From: Actinomycetes bacterium
Lineage (GTDB): Bacteria > Actinomycetota > Acidimicrobiia > Acidimicrobiales > RAAP-2
Assembly (NCBI GenBank): GCA_021810205.1
Contig: JAJZJC010000002.1
Location: 1 to 64,000, forward strand
Reading direction: 5' to 3'
Length of the DNA stretch: 64,000 nt
A program made the translations under genes and the position numbers. Shown here piece by piece: positions 19,695 to 29,411 of this stretch (positions within the stretch are counted from its first letter, which is position 1; each line of letters begins with the position of its first letter). The notes under the pieces are model-generated. The model saw only the letters and a program-made list of their open reading frames with translations, was not told the DNA's origin and ran no database searches.

Positions 19695-20619
19695 GGCTGG
19701 CGCGCTCGGCCTCCTCGTACGCCGAGATGATGTCGGCCACGATCTGGTGACGGACGACGTCGCGCCGCGTCAGGTGCACGAAGGCGATGTCGGGCACCTC
19801 GCCCAGCACGTCTTGAAGCCCCACAAGGCCCGATCGTCCCCCCGCCACGTCGATCTGCGTCACGTCACCGGTCACCACGCACTTGGATCCGAAGCCGATG
19901 CGCGTGAGGAACATCTTCATCTGCTCGGGCGTCGTGTTCTGCGCCTCGTCCAAGATGATGAAGGAATTGTTCAGGGTGCGGCCTCGCATGAACGCGAGCG
20001 GCGCGACCTCGATGGTGCCGCGGTCCAAGAGCCGCTGGGCGCCTTCTGGCTCCAAGAGGTCGTAGAGGGCGTCGTAGAGCGGCCGAAGATAGGGGTCGAC
20101 CTTGGCCATGAGGTCGCCCGGCAAGAACCCCAGACGCTCACCAGCCTCGACGGCGGGCCGCGTGAGGATGATCCGGTTCACCGCCCGTGACTGCAGGGTC
20201 TGAACCGCGAGCGCGACCGCGAGGTACGACTTGCCCGTCCCCGCGGGCCCGATGCCGAAGGTCACCGTGTTCGCGGCGATGGCGTCGGTGTAGCGTTTCT
20301 GGCCCGACGTATAGGGGCGAACCGAGCGCCCCCGCGCCGCGCGGACGACCTCGGCATTGAGGACTTCAGATGGCCGGACGTCCTCGTGCACCATGTCGAT
20401 GGTCCTGCGAATCTTGGACGCGTCCAGCGACTGTCCTGACTCGAGCACGAGCACGAGCTCGTCGAAGAGCCTCGCGAGCTGCTCGGCATGGGGGCCCTCA
20501 AGCGCGATGCGGTTGCCCTGCACGGCGATTCGATCTTCGGGGAACGCCTGCTCGACGAGACGCAGGAGCTCGTCGTGGGTCCCGAGAAGGCTGGCCATGA
20601 GATGGGTGTTGGGGACCAT
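19684..20619 (-). CDS. PhoH family ATPase
   Basis: GPAGTGKSYLAVALAVQTLQ...EAGERLGFLPGDLMAKVDPYLRPLYDAL; start chosen at ATG 20619, longer ORF to 20769. Confidence 0.93.
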   Translation of the reverse strand: MVPNTHLMASLLGTHDELLRLVEQAFPEDRIAVQGNRIALEGPHAEQLARLFDELVLVLESGQSLDASKIRRTIDMVHEDVRPSEVLNAEVVRAARGRSVRPYTSGQKRYTDAIAANTVTFGIGPAGTGKSYLAVALAVQTLQSRAVNRIILTRPAVEAGERLGFLPGDLMAKVDPYLRPLYDALYDLLEPEGAQRLLDRGTIEVAPLAFMRGRTLNNSFIILDEAQNTTPEQMKMFLTRIGFGSKCVVTGDVTQIDVAGGRSGLVGLQDVLGEVPDIAFVHLTRRDVVRHQIVADIISAYEEAERASHGD

Positions 20620-20753
20620 CGTCTCGCGCCGCGTCGCCAGCTCCGCGCCGTCGACCCCGATCGACGGCGCCGGATCGCCCTCGAGCCTGCCCGAGCCGGC
20701 GGGGATCGCCGTGCCGGACGCGCTGCGCCACGTCGCGCCGCGATCCGCCGTCG

Positions 20754-21092
20754 TCACCCGGGAGGCCACGTCATCGGACGTCCGCCGATCACGTGGAGAT
20801 GGAGATGGGGCACCGAGTTCTCTGCGTCCTTCCCGACGTTGAAGACAAGACGGTAGCCGCGCGACGGGTCGGCGATACCTTCCTGCTCGGCCACCGCCCT
20901 TGCAGTCGCGAACATGTCGGACAGGTCCGCGGCATGCGTGTCGTCGAGCGCGCCGGCATGCTCGACGTGCACGCGGGGGACGACGAGGACGTGCACCGGC
21001 GCCTGCGGGGCGATGTCCCGGAACGCCACAGTGCGGGCGGACGTGCGCACGACATCGGCCGGCACCTCACCGGAGACGATCCGGCAGAACAA
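20754..21092 (-). CDS. HIT family protein
   Basis: NSVPHLHLHVIGGRPM histidine triad. Confidence 0.93.
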   Translation of the reverse strand: MFCRIVSGEVPADVVRTSARTVAFRDIAPQAPVHVLVVPRVHVEHAGALDDTHAADLSDMFATARAVAEQEGIADPSRGYRLVFNVGKDAENSVPHLHLHVIGGRPMTWPPG

Positions 21093-21106
21093 GCAGTCGA
21101 GGTCGC

Positions 21107-21343
21107 TCAGGGTTCCTGTCCATCCTGGGTGCGGCGCGGTGGCAAGAGGTGCTCGAGCGCGCCTGGCGCGATGCGACAGGACTCGATGAAGCGGTCCACG
21201 TCGTCTTCTTTCAATCGGATCACCCGGCCGAACTTATATGCCGCGAGCTCGCCGCCGTCGATGAAGCGGTAGAGGCTGCGCAAGGTCACCCCCAACCGTT
21301 CCGACGCGTCTTTGGTGCTCATCCACCGCACCTGCTCCGCCAT
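21107..21343 (-). CDS. excisionase-family (MerR-like) helix-turn-helix protein
   Basis: MAEQVRWMSTKDASERLGVTLRSLYRFIDGGELAAYKFGRVIRLKEDDVDRFIES. Confidence 0.9.
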   Translation of the reverse strand: MAEQVRWMSTKDASERLGVTLRSLYRFIDGGELAAYKFGRVIRLKEDDVDRFIESCRIAPGALEHLLPPRRTQDGQEP

Positions 21344-21381
21344 GGCCTCGATTCTCCCATTGCTGGCACCAATCGGGGCGC

Positions 21382-22143
21382 TCATCCAGCGCCCAGGCAC
21401 ACGGTACCGGCGCGCTGGGCGCCGAGCAGCACCCCGGCCGCGATCGCCGCGGTCTCTGCCCGCAGGACGTTCGGCCCAAGCCCCACGATCTGCCGAGCGC
21501 CGTCGCCCGCCAGCTCGTCGGACGTCCATCCGCCCTCGGGTCCCACCGCGACCGTGGTCACCGCCGCGCCGAGCGGTCCTCCCCCGGGTTCGGCGAGCGC
21601 GAGCCCGGAGGGCTCGAGCGCGTCGAGGGTGAGCACCCCCCTGATCTCGGGAACCCACACTCGGCGCGACTGGGCAGCGGCCTCGACCGCGACCCTGCGG
21701 AGCCGCCCGAGCGCGGCGTCGGCCCGTGCCCCTTCCCACCGCACGACGGCCCTTGCCGTCGAGAGCACCACGATGCAGTCGATCTCGAGCTCGGTCAGCT
21801 TCTGCACCACCCACTCGGGCCGCTCCCCCTTCACTGGGGCGAAGGCGACGGTGAGCCGTGGAGCGGGGGCGCGCTCGGCCACTACCTCGCCTGCCGGTTC
21901 CAACGCGCGGCGACCGTCGTAACGGCAGGGGACCCAGTGCCCCCGCCCGTCGGCGGCCACGACGACTTCGCCCGGGCGCAGTCGCAGCACACGGGCCAGG
22001 TGGTGCGACACGTCGTCGTCGAGCGCCGGGTGCGCCACATCGTCGACGAACACCTGTGCCGCAGCACGCCGGCGCGTCACCTGCCCGGCCACCGGACCGC
22101 TGCCACCAGGGCATCTGCCATCGGCGTGGGCAGGGGTCGTCAC
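21382..22143 (-). CDS. rsmE: 16S rRNA (uracil1498-N3)-methyltransferase
   Basis: FAPVKGERPEWVVQKLTELEIDCIVVL...VGPEGGWTSDEL...LGPNVLRAETAA. Confidence 0.93.
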   Translation of the reverse strand: MTTPAHADGRCPGGSGPVAGQVTRRRAAAQVFVDDVAHPALDDDVSHHLARVLRLRPGEVVVAADGRGHWVPCRYDGRRALEPAGEVVAERAPAPRLTVAFAPVKGERPEWVVQKLTELEIDCIVVLSTARAVVRWEGARADAALGRLRRVAVEAAAQSRRVWVPEIRGVLTLDALEPSGLALAEPGGGPLGAAVTTVAVGPEGGWTSDELAGDGARQIVGLGPNVLRAETAAIAAGVLLGAQRAGTVCLGAG

Positions 22144-22191
22144 CGCGGGGCTCTCACCGTCGAGCCATCACCACCACGTTCGCCCGGGGGC

Positions 22192-23313
22192 TCATCCGAG
22201 CGCCGAGCGGATCCGCGAGAGGACGCCGTCGTGCCCGTGAACCTCCTCGCCCCGCTCGGCAGCGAGCTCGGTGAGCAGCTCGCGCTGGCGGGGGGTGAGC
22301 TCCGTCGGCGTGTCGACCGCCATGTGGACGTAGAGATCACCGCGTCCGCGCCCACGCAGGTGAGGCACGCCGAGGCCACGAAGCCGCACGACCGTGCCGT
22401 GCTGGGTGCCCGGGGCGACGGTGACGTCCCGAGATTCGTCGAGCGTCTCGACCTGGAGGGTCGTCCCGAGCGCCGCCTGCGCCATCCCGACGTGCAAGGT
22501 GGTGTGCAGGTCGTCGCCCGCGCGTTCGAAGCGCTCATCGGGCGTGACCGACAGGTGGACGAAGAGCGACCCGTTCGGCCCACCACGGGGCCCGGCCGGG
22601 CCGCGGTCGGCGAGACGCAGGGTCGACCCGTCGTCGACGCCTGCAGGCACCTCGACGGTCAGCTCCCGGTCCTCCATGCGACGACCTTCCCCGCGACAGC
22701 CCGGACACGGGTCGGTGACGACCTCCCCCATCCCCTGACAACGACCGCACGGCGTCGCCGTCACCACCTGACCGAGGAGGGACTGGCGGACCCGGCGAAC
22801 TTCGCCGGTGCCCTGGCAGTCGGGGCACACGATCGGCGACGTCCCGGGACGGGCGCCACGCCCTCCGCAGTCGGGGCAGGTGACCGGGAGACGCACCGAC
22901 AGCTGCTTCTGGGCACCGAACACTGCTTCGTCGAAGTCCAGCTCCAGCATCACCTCGGCATCGGACCCCGCCTGCGGGCCGCGGCGCCGCCCGCGCACGC
23001 CCGTGCCGGCCATGGTGCCGAAGAACGCTTCGAAGAGGTCTCCGAGCCCGCCGTCGAAGTCGAAGCCCATGCCGCCAGACCCCGCCGCACCGGCACCGAA
23101 GCTCGCCGGCCCGAAACGGTCGTAGCGCGCGCGCCGTTCGGGGTCCCGCAGCACCTCGTAGGCGAAGGAGACCTCTTTGAACTTCGCCTCTGCTTCTGGG
23201 TCCCCCCCGTTCGCGTCGGGGTGCAGCTCGCGAGCCTTGCGCCGGTAGGCGCGCTTGATCTCTTCGTCGGTGGCGCCCGGGTGCACACCGAGCAGCTCGT
23301 AGAGGTCGCCCAT
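22192..23313 (-). CDS. dnaJ: chaperone DnaJ
   Basis: J domain with HPD (LHPDANGG), four CxxCxGxG-type zinc motifs. Confidence 0.95.
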   Translation of the reverse strand: MGDLYELLGVHPGATDEEIKRAYRRKARELHPDANGGDPEAEAKFKEVSFAYEVLRDPERRARYDRFGPASFGAGAAGSGGMGFDFDGGLGDLFEAFFGTMAGTGVRGRRRGPQAGSDAEVMLELDFDEAVFGAQKQLSVRLPVTCPDCGGRGARPGTSPIVCPDCQGTGEVRRVRQSLLGQVVTATPCGRCQGMGEVVTDPCPGCRGEGRRMEDRELTVEVPAGVDDGSTLRLADRGPAGPRGGPNGSLFVHLSVTPDERFERAGDDLHTTLHVGMAQAALGTTLQVETLDESRDVTVAPGTQHGTVVRLRGLGVPHLRGRGRGDLYVHMAVDTPTELTPRQRELLTELAAERGEEVHGHDGVLSRIRSALG

Positions 23314-23317
23314 CGCC

Positions 23318-24415
23318 TCAGCTCCTGCCATGTGCACCTCTCCTCTTGGTCACGCGATCCTCGGCCGTCCTTCCGTCGACACGCCCGGGCGGCGCTTCGG
23401 TCCCCCCGCCAAGCCGCTCACCGAGCCGGGCGCTCACCACGCGCGCGGCGGCGAGTGCCTGGGGATAGTTCATACGCGTCGGGCCGAGCAACCCGACAGC
23501 ACCCGCTTCGTGCCCGTCAACCGACAGCGGAGCCACGACCACCGCGCACGACGCCAGCGGCTCGTAGCCGTGCTCGGTGCCGATCGCGACCGAGAGGCCG
23601 CGCTCGAGGACGTCGCGCAGGAGCGAGACGACGACCAGCTGCTGCTCGAGGGTCGAAAGTACCGAGCGGACGGTCTCCACCGCGTCGAAGGCCGCTGCGA
23701 GGCGGGAGGACCCCCCGACGATCACCCGGTCGTCCTCGGCGGTCGCAAGATCCTTCATCGCGTCCAGGGCAAGGCCGACCACCTCGTCGAGGACGCGGTC
23801 CTTGGTCATCGTGCGCTCGTCGGTCGCTCCGAGTGGACGCGCAGCGGTCATGGCCTGCACCCTCGCGCCGGCGGCGGCAAGCACATCGTCACCGATCTCG
23901 TCGGGCAGGTCGATCGTCCGCTTCTCGACGGCCCCGTCGGCGAGGACGACCACCAACAGGGCGAGCCGGGGCGCGAGACCCACGAGCTGGACCGAGCGCA
24001 CCGGCGCGGACTCGTGGCTCGGCGGCAGCACGACGGACGCGTACGAGGTCAGCTCGGACAACAGCCCCGAGGTCCGCTCGAGCATGTCCTCCATCTCGCC
24101 ATGGACCTGCTCGAAGAACTTGGCGACCTTGTGGCGCTGGGCAGGGCCGAGGATCCCGGGCTCGGTCAGCTGGTCCACGAAGAACCGGTATCCCTTGTCG
24201 GTAGGGATGCGGCCGGCGCTCGTGTGCGGCTGGACGAGGAAGCCCTCGCGCTCGAGGGCCACCATCTCGGCACGTACCGTGGCGGACGACACGCTGATGC
24301 CGGCGGTGCGGGCGACGTGCTGTGAGCCGACGGGCTGCGCGGTGCCGATGTACTCGGAGACGATCGCCTCCAAGATGGCGGCCTTGCGCGGGTCGAGGTC
24401 CTGGGTGTCGGGCAT
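23318..24415 (-). CDS. hrcA: heat-inducible transcription repressor HrcA
   Basis: EYIGTAQPVGSQHVARTAGISVSSATVRAEMVALEREGFLVQPHTSAGRIPTDKGYRFFVD. Confidence 0.96.
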   Translation of the reverse strand: MPDTQDLDPRKAAILEAIVSEYIGTAQPVGSQHVARTAGISVSSATVRAEMVALEREGFLVQPHTSAGRIPTDKGYRFFVDQLTEPGILGPAQRHKVAKFFEQVHGEMEDMLERTSGLLSELTSYASVVLPPSHESAPVRSVQLVGLAPRLALLVVVLADGAVEKRTIDLPDEIGDDVLAAAGARVQAMTAARPLGATDERTMTKDRVLDEVVGLALDAMKDLATAEDDRVIVGGSSRLAAAFDAVETVRSVLSTLEQQLVVVSLLRDVLERGLSVAIGTEHGYEPLASCAVVVAPLSVDGHEAGAVGLLGPTRMNYPQALAAARVVSARLGERLGGGTEAPPGRVDGRTAEDRVTKRRGAHGRS

Positions 24416-24441
24416 GGCGGTTCTCCGGCGACTTCCTCGTG

Positions 24442-24468
24442 CTGGCACTCGATTCTACCGAGTGCCAG
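24442..24468 (-). promoter_or_regulatory. CIRCE operator CTGGCACTC-N9-GAGTGCCAG
   Basis: Perfect inverted repeat with 9-nt spacer immediately upstream of hrcA. Confidence 0.9.
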
Positions 24469-24498
24469 CACTCCTTCGTCGACCGGCCATTCGGCCGG

Positions 24499-26349
24499 TC
24501 AATCGTCCAAGCGGAGCGCCGAGATGAAGGCTTCTTGGGGCACCTCCACGCGGCCGATGTTCTTCATGCGCTTCTTCCCCTCCTTCTGGCGCTCGATCAG
24601 CTTGCGCTTGCGGGTGATGTCGCCGCCGTAGCACTTGGCCAGGACGTCCTTGCGCCGGGCCCTCACGGTCTCACGGGCGACCACGCGCCCGCCGATCGCC
24701 GCCTGGATGGGCACGTCGAAGAGCTGACGAGGGATCAGCTCGCGCAGCTTGTCCACCATGCGCCGGCCGTAGGCATCCGCCTGGGAGCGGTGGACAATGG
24801 TCGAAAAGGCGTCGACCGGCTCGTGATTGATGAGCATGTCCACCCGCACGAGGTTCGCCGTCGCGTACCCCGCCGGTTCGTAGTCCAAGCTGGCGTACCC
24901 CTTGGTGCGGCTCTTCAGCTGGTCGAAGAAGTCGACCACCACCTCGGCGAGCGGGATCGTATAGACGAACTCCACCCGTTCGGGTGACAGGTACTCCATC
25001 CGCTGCATCTCGCCACGCCGGCTCTGGCACAGGTCCATGACGGTGCCCGTGTACTCGGCGGGCGTGAGCACGGTCGCCCTCAGCATCGGCTCGTCGATGT
25101 GGTCCAAGCGGCTCGGATCGGGGAGGTCGGTGGGGTTGTCCACCTCCACGACGTTCCCGTCGCTCAGATGGGCGCGGTACTCGACCGACGGCGCCGTCGC
25201 GATGAGCGAGAGGTCGAATTCGCGTTCGAGGCGCTCGCGGATGATCTCCATGTGCAACAGTCCGAGGAAGCCGCAGCGGAAACCGAAGCCGAGCGCATGG
25301 GAGGACTCGGGCTCATAGGTGAAGCTGGCGTCGTTCAGCTTCAGCTTGTCGAGGGCGTCGCGAAGGTCCGGCAGCTCGTCGCCGTCGATGGGATAGAGCC
25401 CGCAGAACACCATGGGCTTGGGGTCTCGGTAGCCGGCGAGCGGCTCGGCGGCGGGCGCGGCAGCGTCCGTGACCGTCTCGCCGGAGCGGGCTTCACCCAC
25501 ATCTTTGATGCCGGCAACGAGGTAGCCCACCTCCCCGGGCCCGAGCCTCGAGGAGCGGAGCGGCTCGGGCGTGCGCACGCCGAGCTCTTCGACGTCGTGG
25601 ACGGCGCCGGCCTGAACGAAACGCAGGCGGCTCCTCTCGTCGAGGACGCCGTCGACCACGCGCACCGAGGAGACCACCCCCCGGTACTGGTCGTAGGCGG
25701 AGTCGAAGATCAGCGCGCGCAGCGGCGCGGTGCGGTCCCCTTTCGGTGGCGGGACGCGCTCGACGACCGCATCGAGCAGCGCCGCCACTCCTTGCCCCGT
25801 CTTGGCCGAGATCTCCAAGATGTCGGTGGTCGGGATGCCGAGGACCTGCTCGATCTCTTTCGCGCACCGCTTCGGATCGGCGGCGGGAAGGTCGATCTTG
25901 TTCAGCACCGGCACGATCTCGAGGTCGTGCTCGATCGCCTGATAGCAGTTGGCGAGCGTCTGGGCCTGGATGCCCTGCGAGGCGTCCACGAGGAGGACGG
26001 CGCCCTCGCAGGCAGCCAGCGAGCGACTCACTTCGTAGCCGAAGTCCACATGGCCGGGGGTATCGATCAGGTGGAGCACGTAGCCACGGTGCACGACCCG
26101 GACGTTCTGCGCCTTTATGGTGATCCCGCGCTCGCGCTCGATGTCCATCGAATCGAGGTACTGCTCGCGCATGAGCCGTGGATCGACGGCGCCGGTGAGC
26201 TCGAGGATGCGGTCGGACAGCGTCGACTTGCCGTGGTCGACGTGGCTGATGATGGAGAAGTTGCGGATCCGCTCGACGGGGACGTCTCCGGGAACGAGAG
26301 CCGCGCCCGACGTCCGCGCCTGGTTGCCGGGAGAAACGGACGGAGACAC
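24499..26349 (-). CDS. lepA: elongation factor 4
   Basis: [25 protein letters not shown]...; C-terminal [26 protein letters not shown]. Confidence 0.96.
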   Translation of the reverse strand: MSPSVSPGNQARTSGAALVPGDVPVERIRNFSIISHVDHGKSTLSDRILELTGAVDPRLMREQYLDSMDIERERGITIKAQNVRVVHRGYVLHLIDTPGHVDFGYEVSRSLAACEGAVLLVDASQGIQAQTLANCYQAIEHDLEIVPVLNKIDLPAADPKRCAKEIEQVLGIPTTDILEISAKTGQGVAALLDAVVERVPPPKGDRTAPLRALIFDSAYDQYRGVVSSVRVVDGVLDERSRLRFVQAGAVHDVEELGVRTPEPLRSSRLGPGEVGYLVAGIKDVGEARSGETVTDAAAPAAEPLAGYRDPKPMVFCGLYPIDGDELPDLRDALDKLKLNDASFTYEPESSHALGFGFRCGFLGLLHMEIIRERLEREFDLSLIATAPSVEYRAHLSDGNVVEVDNPTDLPDPSRLDHIDEPMLRATVLTPAEYTGTVMDLCQSRRGEMQRMEYLSPERVEFVYTIPLAEVVVDFFDQLKSRTKGYASLDYEPAGYATANLVRVDMLINHEPVDAFSTIVHRSQADAYGRRMVDKLRELIPRQLFDVPIQAAIGGRVVARETVRARRKDVLAKCYGGDITRKRKLIERQKEGKKRMKNIGRVEVPQEAFISALRLDD

Positions 26350-26555
26350 GATGTGCCGATCGTACCTGGGCTGCCGTGCCGGCCCGGTGCGGCGGGCCCC
26401 AGCGCCCGGTGCCCAGTGCCCCGCGCCCCAGTGCCCCCGGCGCCGGCTGCTACAGTGGTGGTCCGCTCTCACCGGCCCCTACCGGTGCGGCGTGCCCGAG
26501 CTGCGCTGGGGTCCGCCCGGAGCACACGTACGAGACACCATCCGAGGACCGCACC

Positions 26556-26816
26556 GTGGCGAACATCAAGAGCCAGATCAAGCGCAACCGGCAGAACGAG
26601 CGCCGGCGTCTGCGCAACAAGTCCGTCCGCTCCGAGTTGCGCACCCGCAGCAAGTTGGCCGTCATCGCCGCCGAGTCCGGCGCTCCTGACCCCGCTGCGC
26701 TGCGCCTTGCAGTCAAGCGGATCGACAAGGCTGCCGCCCAGGGCGTCATCCACAAGAACCAGGCGGCGAACCGCAAGTCCCGCCTGATGCGCCGGGTCGC
26801 AAAGGCATCTTCCTAG
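26556..26816 (+). CDS. rpsT: 30S ribosomal protein S20
   Basis: [30 protein letters not shown]...; GTG start 26556. Confidence 0.95.
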   Translation: MANIKSQIKRNRQNERRRLRNKSVRSELRTRSKLAVIAAESGAPDPAALRLAVKRIDKAAAQGVIHKNQAANRKSRLMRRVAKASS

Positions 26817-26847
26817 CCCGTCTTCCTGGCCCAGCAGCCTGCGTCCT

Positions 26848-27909
26848 CTAGCGTCGGGACCTCTGTGATGGGCTGCGCCCGGCAGTCGAGGAGCGGGCCC
26901 TCGCAAGACGAGCCAGGCGGGCAACGAGGATCTCGACGACCAGGTCGCCAGGGAGCGCCGTGCGTCCCTTGAGGTCGATGTCGGCCTCCGCGATGTAGCT
27001 CACGGCCTGGCCGATGCGCTCACTGCCGAGATCCCGGGCTCGGCCAAGGGCCTTTCTCGCCACGAATTCGCTCCGCGTCCCGAGCAGCGCGGCAGCCTCC
27101 GACGCGGAGGTGACCGCGGCACCATCGAGGCGTAGCAGGTTCGAGAAGTGCCCCTGGATCGACGCCATCACCGCGAGCGGATGACGCCCACCAGCGGTCA
27201 GCATCCGCCGGAGGCTCCGCAGCGCCCCGGCCACGTCGCCAGCGTCGATCGCGTCCGTCAGCTCCCATGGCGGCACTGCGCCCGCCTCGCCCAGGAACGG
27301 TGCGAGATCCTGCGCGGAGATCGTGGCTCCAGCTCCGAAGCTGGCGGCCAGGGTCTCGAGCACACCGGCCAGTCGCCCCAGATCCTCACCAAGGTGCGAC
27401 TCGAGCCGCCGGGTGGCGGCGGCGTCGAGCACCACCGGGCCGCCGCGGATCTGGTCTGCGACCCAGCGGTCGCGATCTCGGCCTCGTCCGGCTGAGGTCT
27501 CCAGGACCCCGCCCACGGCCCCGACGGCCTTCACCAGGGTCTGGGGGATCGTGCCACCGCCGGCCACGAGCACGAGATGCACCTCCGGCAGCGGGGTCCG
27601 GAAGACCTCCTCGAGTCGGGCCGCGTCCGCCGCGTGCAGTCGTCCGGCGTCGCGCACGACGACGACCCGCCGGTCGACGAGGAGCGGTGGCGTCGTACAG
27701 GCATCGACCACCGCCCCGACGTCCAGCTCCTCGGTGGTGCCGTGCTCCTCGACGACCAACGCGGGGTCTCGTCCAGCGACCAGGCGGTCGACGAGCGCCC
27801 GGACCGCCTGCGCCACGAGCGACGGATCATCTCCGCGTACGAGGTGCACCCGGCAGTCGTCGCGCGCTACGCCGGGGTGGCGGGCCTCCGAAGCGCGCGA
27901 GGACGTCAC
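26848..27909 (-). CDS. holA: DNA polymerase III subunit delta
   Basis: HolA-like fold pattern and position next to rpsT; WELTDAIDAGDVAGALRSLRRML. Confidence 0.85.
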   Translation of the reverse strand: MTSSRASEARHPGVARDDCRVHLVRGDDPSLVAQAVRALVDRLVAGRDPALVVEEHGTTEELDVGAVVDACTTPPLLVDRRVVVVRDAGRLHAADAARLEEVFRTPLPEVHLVLVAGGGTIPQTLVKAVGAVGGVLETSAGRGRDRDRWVADQIRGGPVVLDAAATRRLESHLGEDLGRLAGVLETLAASFGAGATISAQDLAPFLGEAGAVPPWELTDAIDAGDVAGALRSLRRMLTAGGRHPLAVMASIQGHFSNLLRLDGAAVTSASEAAALLGTRSEFVARKALGRARDLGSERIGQAVSYIAEADIDLKGRTALPGDLVVEILVARLARLARARSSTAGRSPSQRSRR

Positions 27910-28895
27910 AGCTCGCCGTCCGCCGCGGTTCGTCGGTGCCGGTCGTGGCCCTCGCGCTGGCTCGCACCGTCATCGCCTTCTCGTGCCTCGAGCACGGCAG
28001 CGATCGCGTCTCGCACCCTCCGCGTCCCTGCCACATCGTGCACCCGCAGCACTCGGCAGCCGCGCGACACGCCGAGCGCAGCCGCGGCGAGAGATGCCGA
28101 GCGGCGCTCGCCGATCTCGAGGCCGAGGAGGACTCCCAAGAACGTCTTGTTCGACGCCGACAGCAAGAGCGGGTACCCGATCGCCGCCAGCGTGTCCGAG
28201 GCTCGCAGGAGTCTCTCAGACTGCACGGCGGTCTTGCCGAGATCGAGCCCCGCGTCGACCATGATGCGGTCAGCAGGAATCCCCGCGCCACGCGCGCGAC
28301 CCGCACGTGTACGCAGGAACGCCGCCACTGTCGCCACCACGTCGACATAGACGGGGTCGGGATCGGCGACGCGCGGCGCGAGCCGGATGTGCGTCGCGAC
28401 GACGGACGCACCCGCCGCCGCGGCTACCGGGAGGTAGTCTGGATCGCCGAAGCCGCTGATGTCGTTGCCGAGCACCGCGCCGGCGGCAAAGGCCTCGCGC
28501 GCGACGCTCGCGCGCCACGTGTCGACCGAGATCGGGACGTCGAAGCGGGCGTGCACCGCGACGACCGTCGTCAGCACCCGGTCGAGCTCCTCCGCCTCGC
28601 TCACCTCGGGGCCCGGGCCGGCCTTGACGCCGCCCACGTCGAACAGGTCGACGCCGTCGGCGACCATCTCGTCGGCGCGCCGCACCAACGCGTCGAGCGC
28701 AAAGGTCGCGCCACGGTCGTAGAAGGAGTCTGGGGTTCGGTTCAAGATGCCCATGACGAGCGCCCGCGTCGTGATGTCGTAGCTGCGGGCCCCAAGCACC
28801 AGCCGGCGCGCCGGCCGGTGCCTCGCCGGATCCGTCGTGACGGCTCGCGGTCCGGTGGGTGGCACCTGGGGCTCGACCGGGTGACTCGGCGTCAT
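27906..28895 (-). CDS. folP: dihydropteroate synthase-like protein
   Basis: MGILNRTPDSFYDRGATF...GADGVDLFDVGG-type motifs, PISVDTWRASVA. Confidence 0.88.
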   Translation of the reverse strand: MTPSHPVEPQVPPTGPRAVTTDPARHRPARRLVLGARSYDITTRALVMGILNRTPDSFYDRGATFALDALVRRADEMVADGVDLFDVGGVKAGPGPEVSEAEELDRVLTTVVAVHARFDVPISVDTWRASVAREAFAAGAVLGNDISGFGDPDYLPVAAAAGASVVATHIRLAPRVADPDPVYVDVVATVAAFLRTRAGRARGAGIPADRIMVDAGLDLGKTAVQSERLLRASDTLAAIGYPLLLSASNKTFLGVLLGLEIGERRSASLAAAALGVSRGCRVLRVHDVAGTRRVRDAIAAVLEAREGDDGASQREGHDRHRRTAADGEL

Positions 28896-29079
28896 TGGCC
28901 TGACGCTACCGAACGGGCCGACCGTGCCCACCCACTCCTCCATCCCCCACCCACTCCTCCATCCCTCAGCCACGCCCTGGCAACGTGGTGCACCGAGGCG
29001 ACATGGGCCCGCCAACTCCTCCTCTGAGGCTCTCAGACGGCGTCGTCGGCGTCTGTCCAGGAAACACGCGGGTTTCCTC

Positions 29080-29108
29080 TTGCGAAGCTCGCCGAGTGGG
29101 TGTAATCT
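29080..29108 (+). promoter_or_regulatory. Candidate sigma70-type promoter (TTGCGA-17-TAATCT) for the riboswitch transcript
   Basis: -35 TTGCGA 29080-29085, 17-nt spacer, -10 TAATCT 29103-29108. Confidence 0.5.
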
Positions 29109-29123
29109 TGCATCCACTCGGCG
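29090..29123. repeat. 10-bp perfect inverted repeat CGCCGAGTGG-N14-CCACTCGGCG
   Basis: Direct reading; flanks the candidate -10 element. Confidence 0.9.
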
Positions 29124-29138
29124 CGCTTGGACAGGTGC

Positions 29139-29213
29139 TGACGAAAAGGCAAACCCTCTGCGAGGAGGGGACGCAAAGTCACGGGGCTCTCAGAGCTAGC
29201 CGGACTGCCGAAT
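29139..29213 (+). ncRNA. Probable cyclic di-GMP-I riboswitch (GEMM aptamer)
   Basis: GGCAAACCCTCT-GCGA-GGAGGGGACGCAAAGTCACGGGGCTCTCAGAGCTAGCCGGACTGCC: conserved GGCAAACC, GNRA-capped stem, GGGACGCAAAG, CACGG, GCTAGCCGG, closing P1 TGCC. Confidence 0.85.
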
Positions 29214-29288
29214 CGGCTGCCGCTTGCGTGCAGCTCTCCCGGCAGACTCCGCAAGGTTCTGCAGCCCCCCGAGCAGAGGGAAGGTGCG

Positions 29289-29411
29289 ATGGGAGAGAGC
29301 CAGCCGCAGAGGAAGCGGTCGCGGCTGTCACTCGAGCTCCACGGAGCGGTCCCACGCGCTGCGTCGCGCAGCGGCCTCGCCGCTGCCGCCTCCCTCATGA
29401 GGTCGCCATAG
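29289..29411 (+). CDS. 40-aa small ORF downstream of the riboswitch (MGESQPQRKRSRLSLELHGAVPRAASRSGLAAAASLMRSP)
   Basis: ATG with upstream AGAGGG at 8-nt spacing; not in supplied track (below length cutoff). Confidence 0.4.
   Translation: MGESQPQRKRSRLSLELHGAVPRAASRSGLAAAASLMRSP

Noticed and set aside
26370-26455. GC-rich quasi-repeats between lepA and rpsT
   Set aside because: Imperfect low-complexity sequence (cccagtgcccc); no clear function.
25099-26787. 562-aa + strand ORF opposite lepA
   Set aside because: Shadow of LepA and S20 in another frame.
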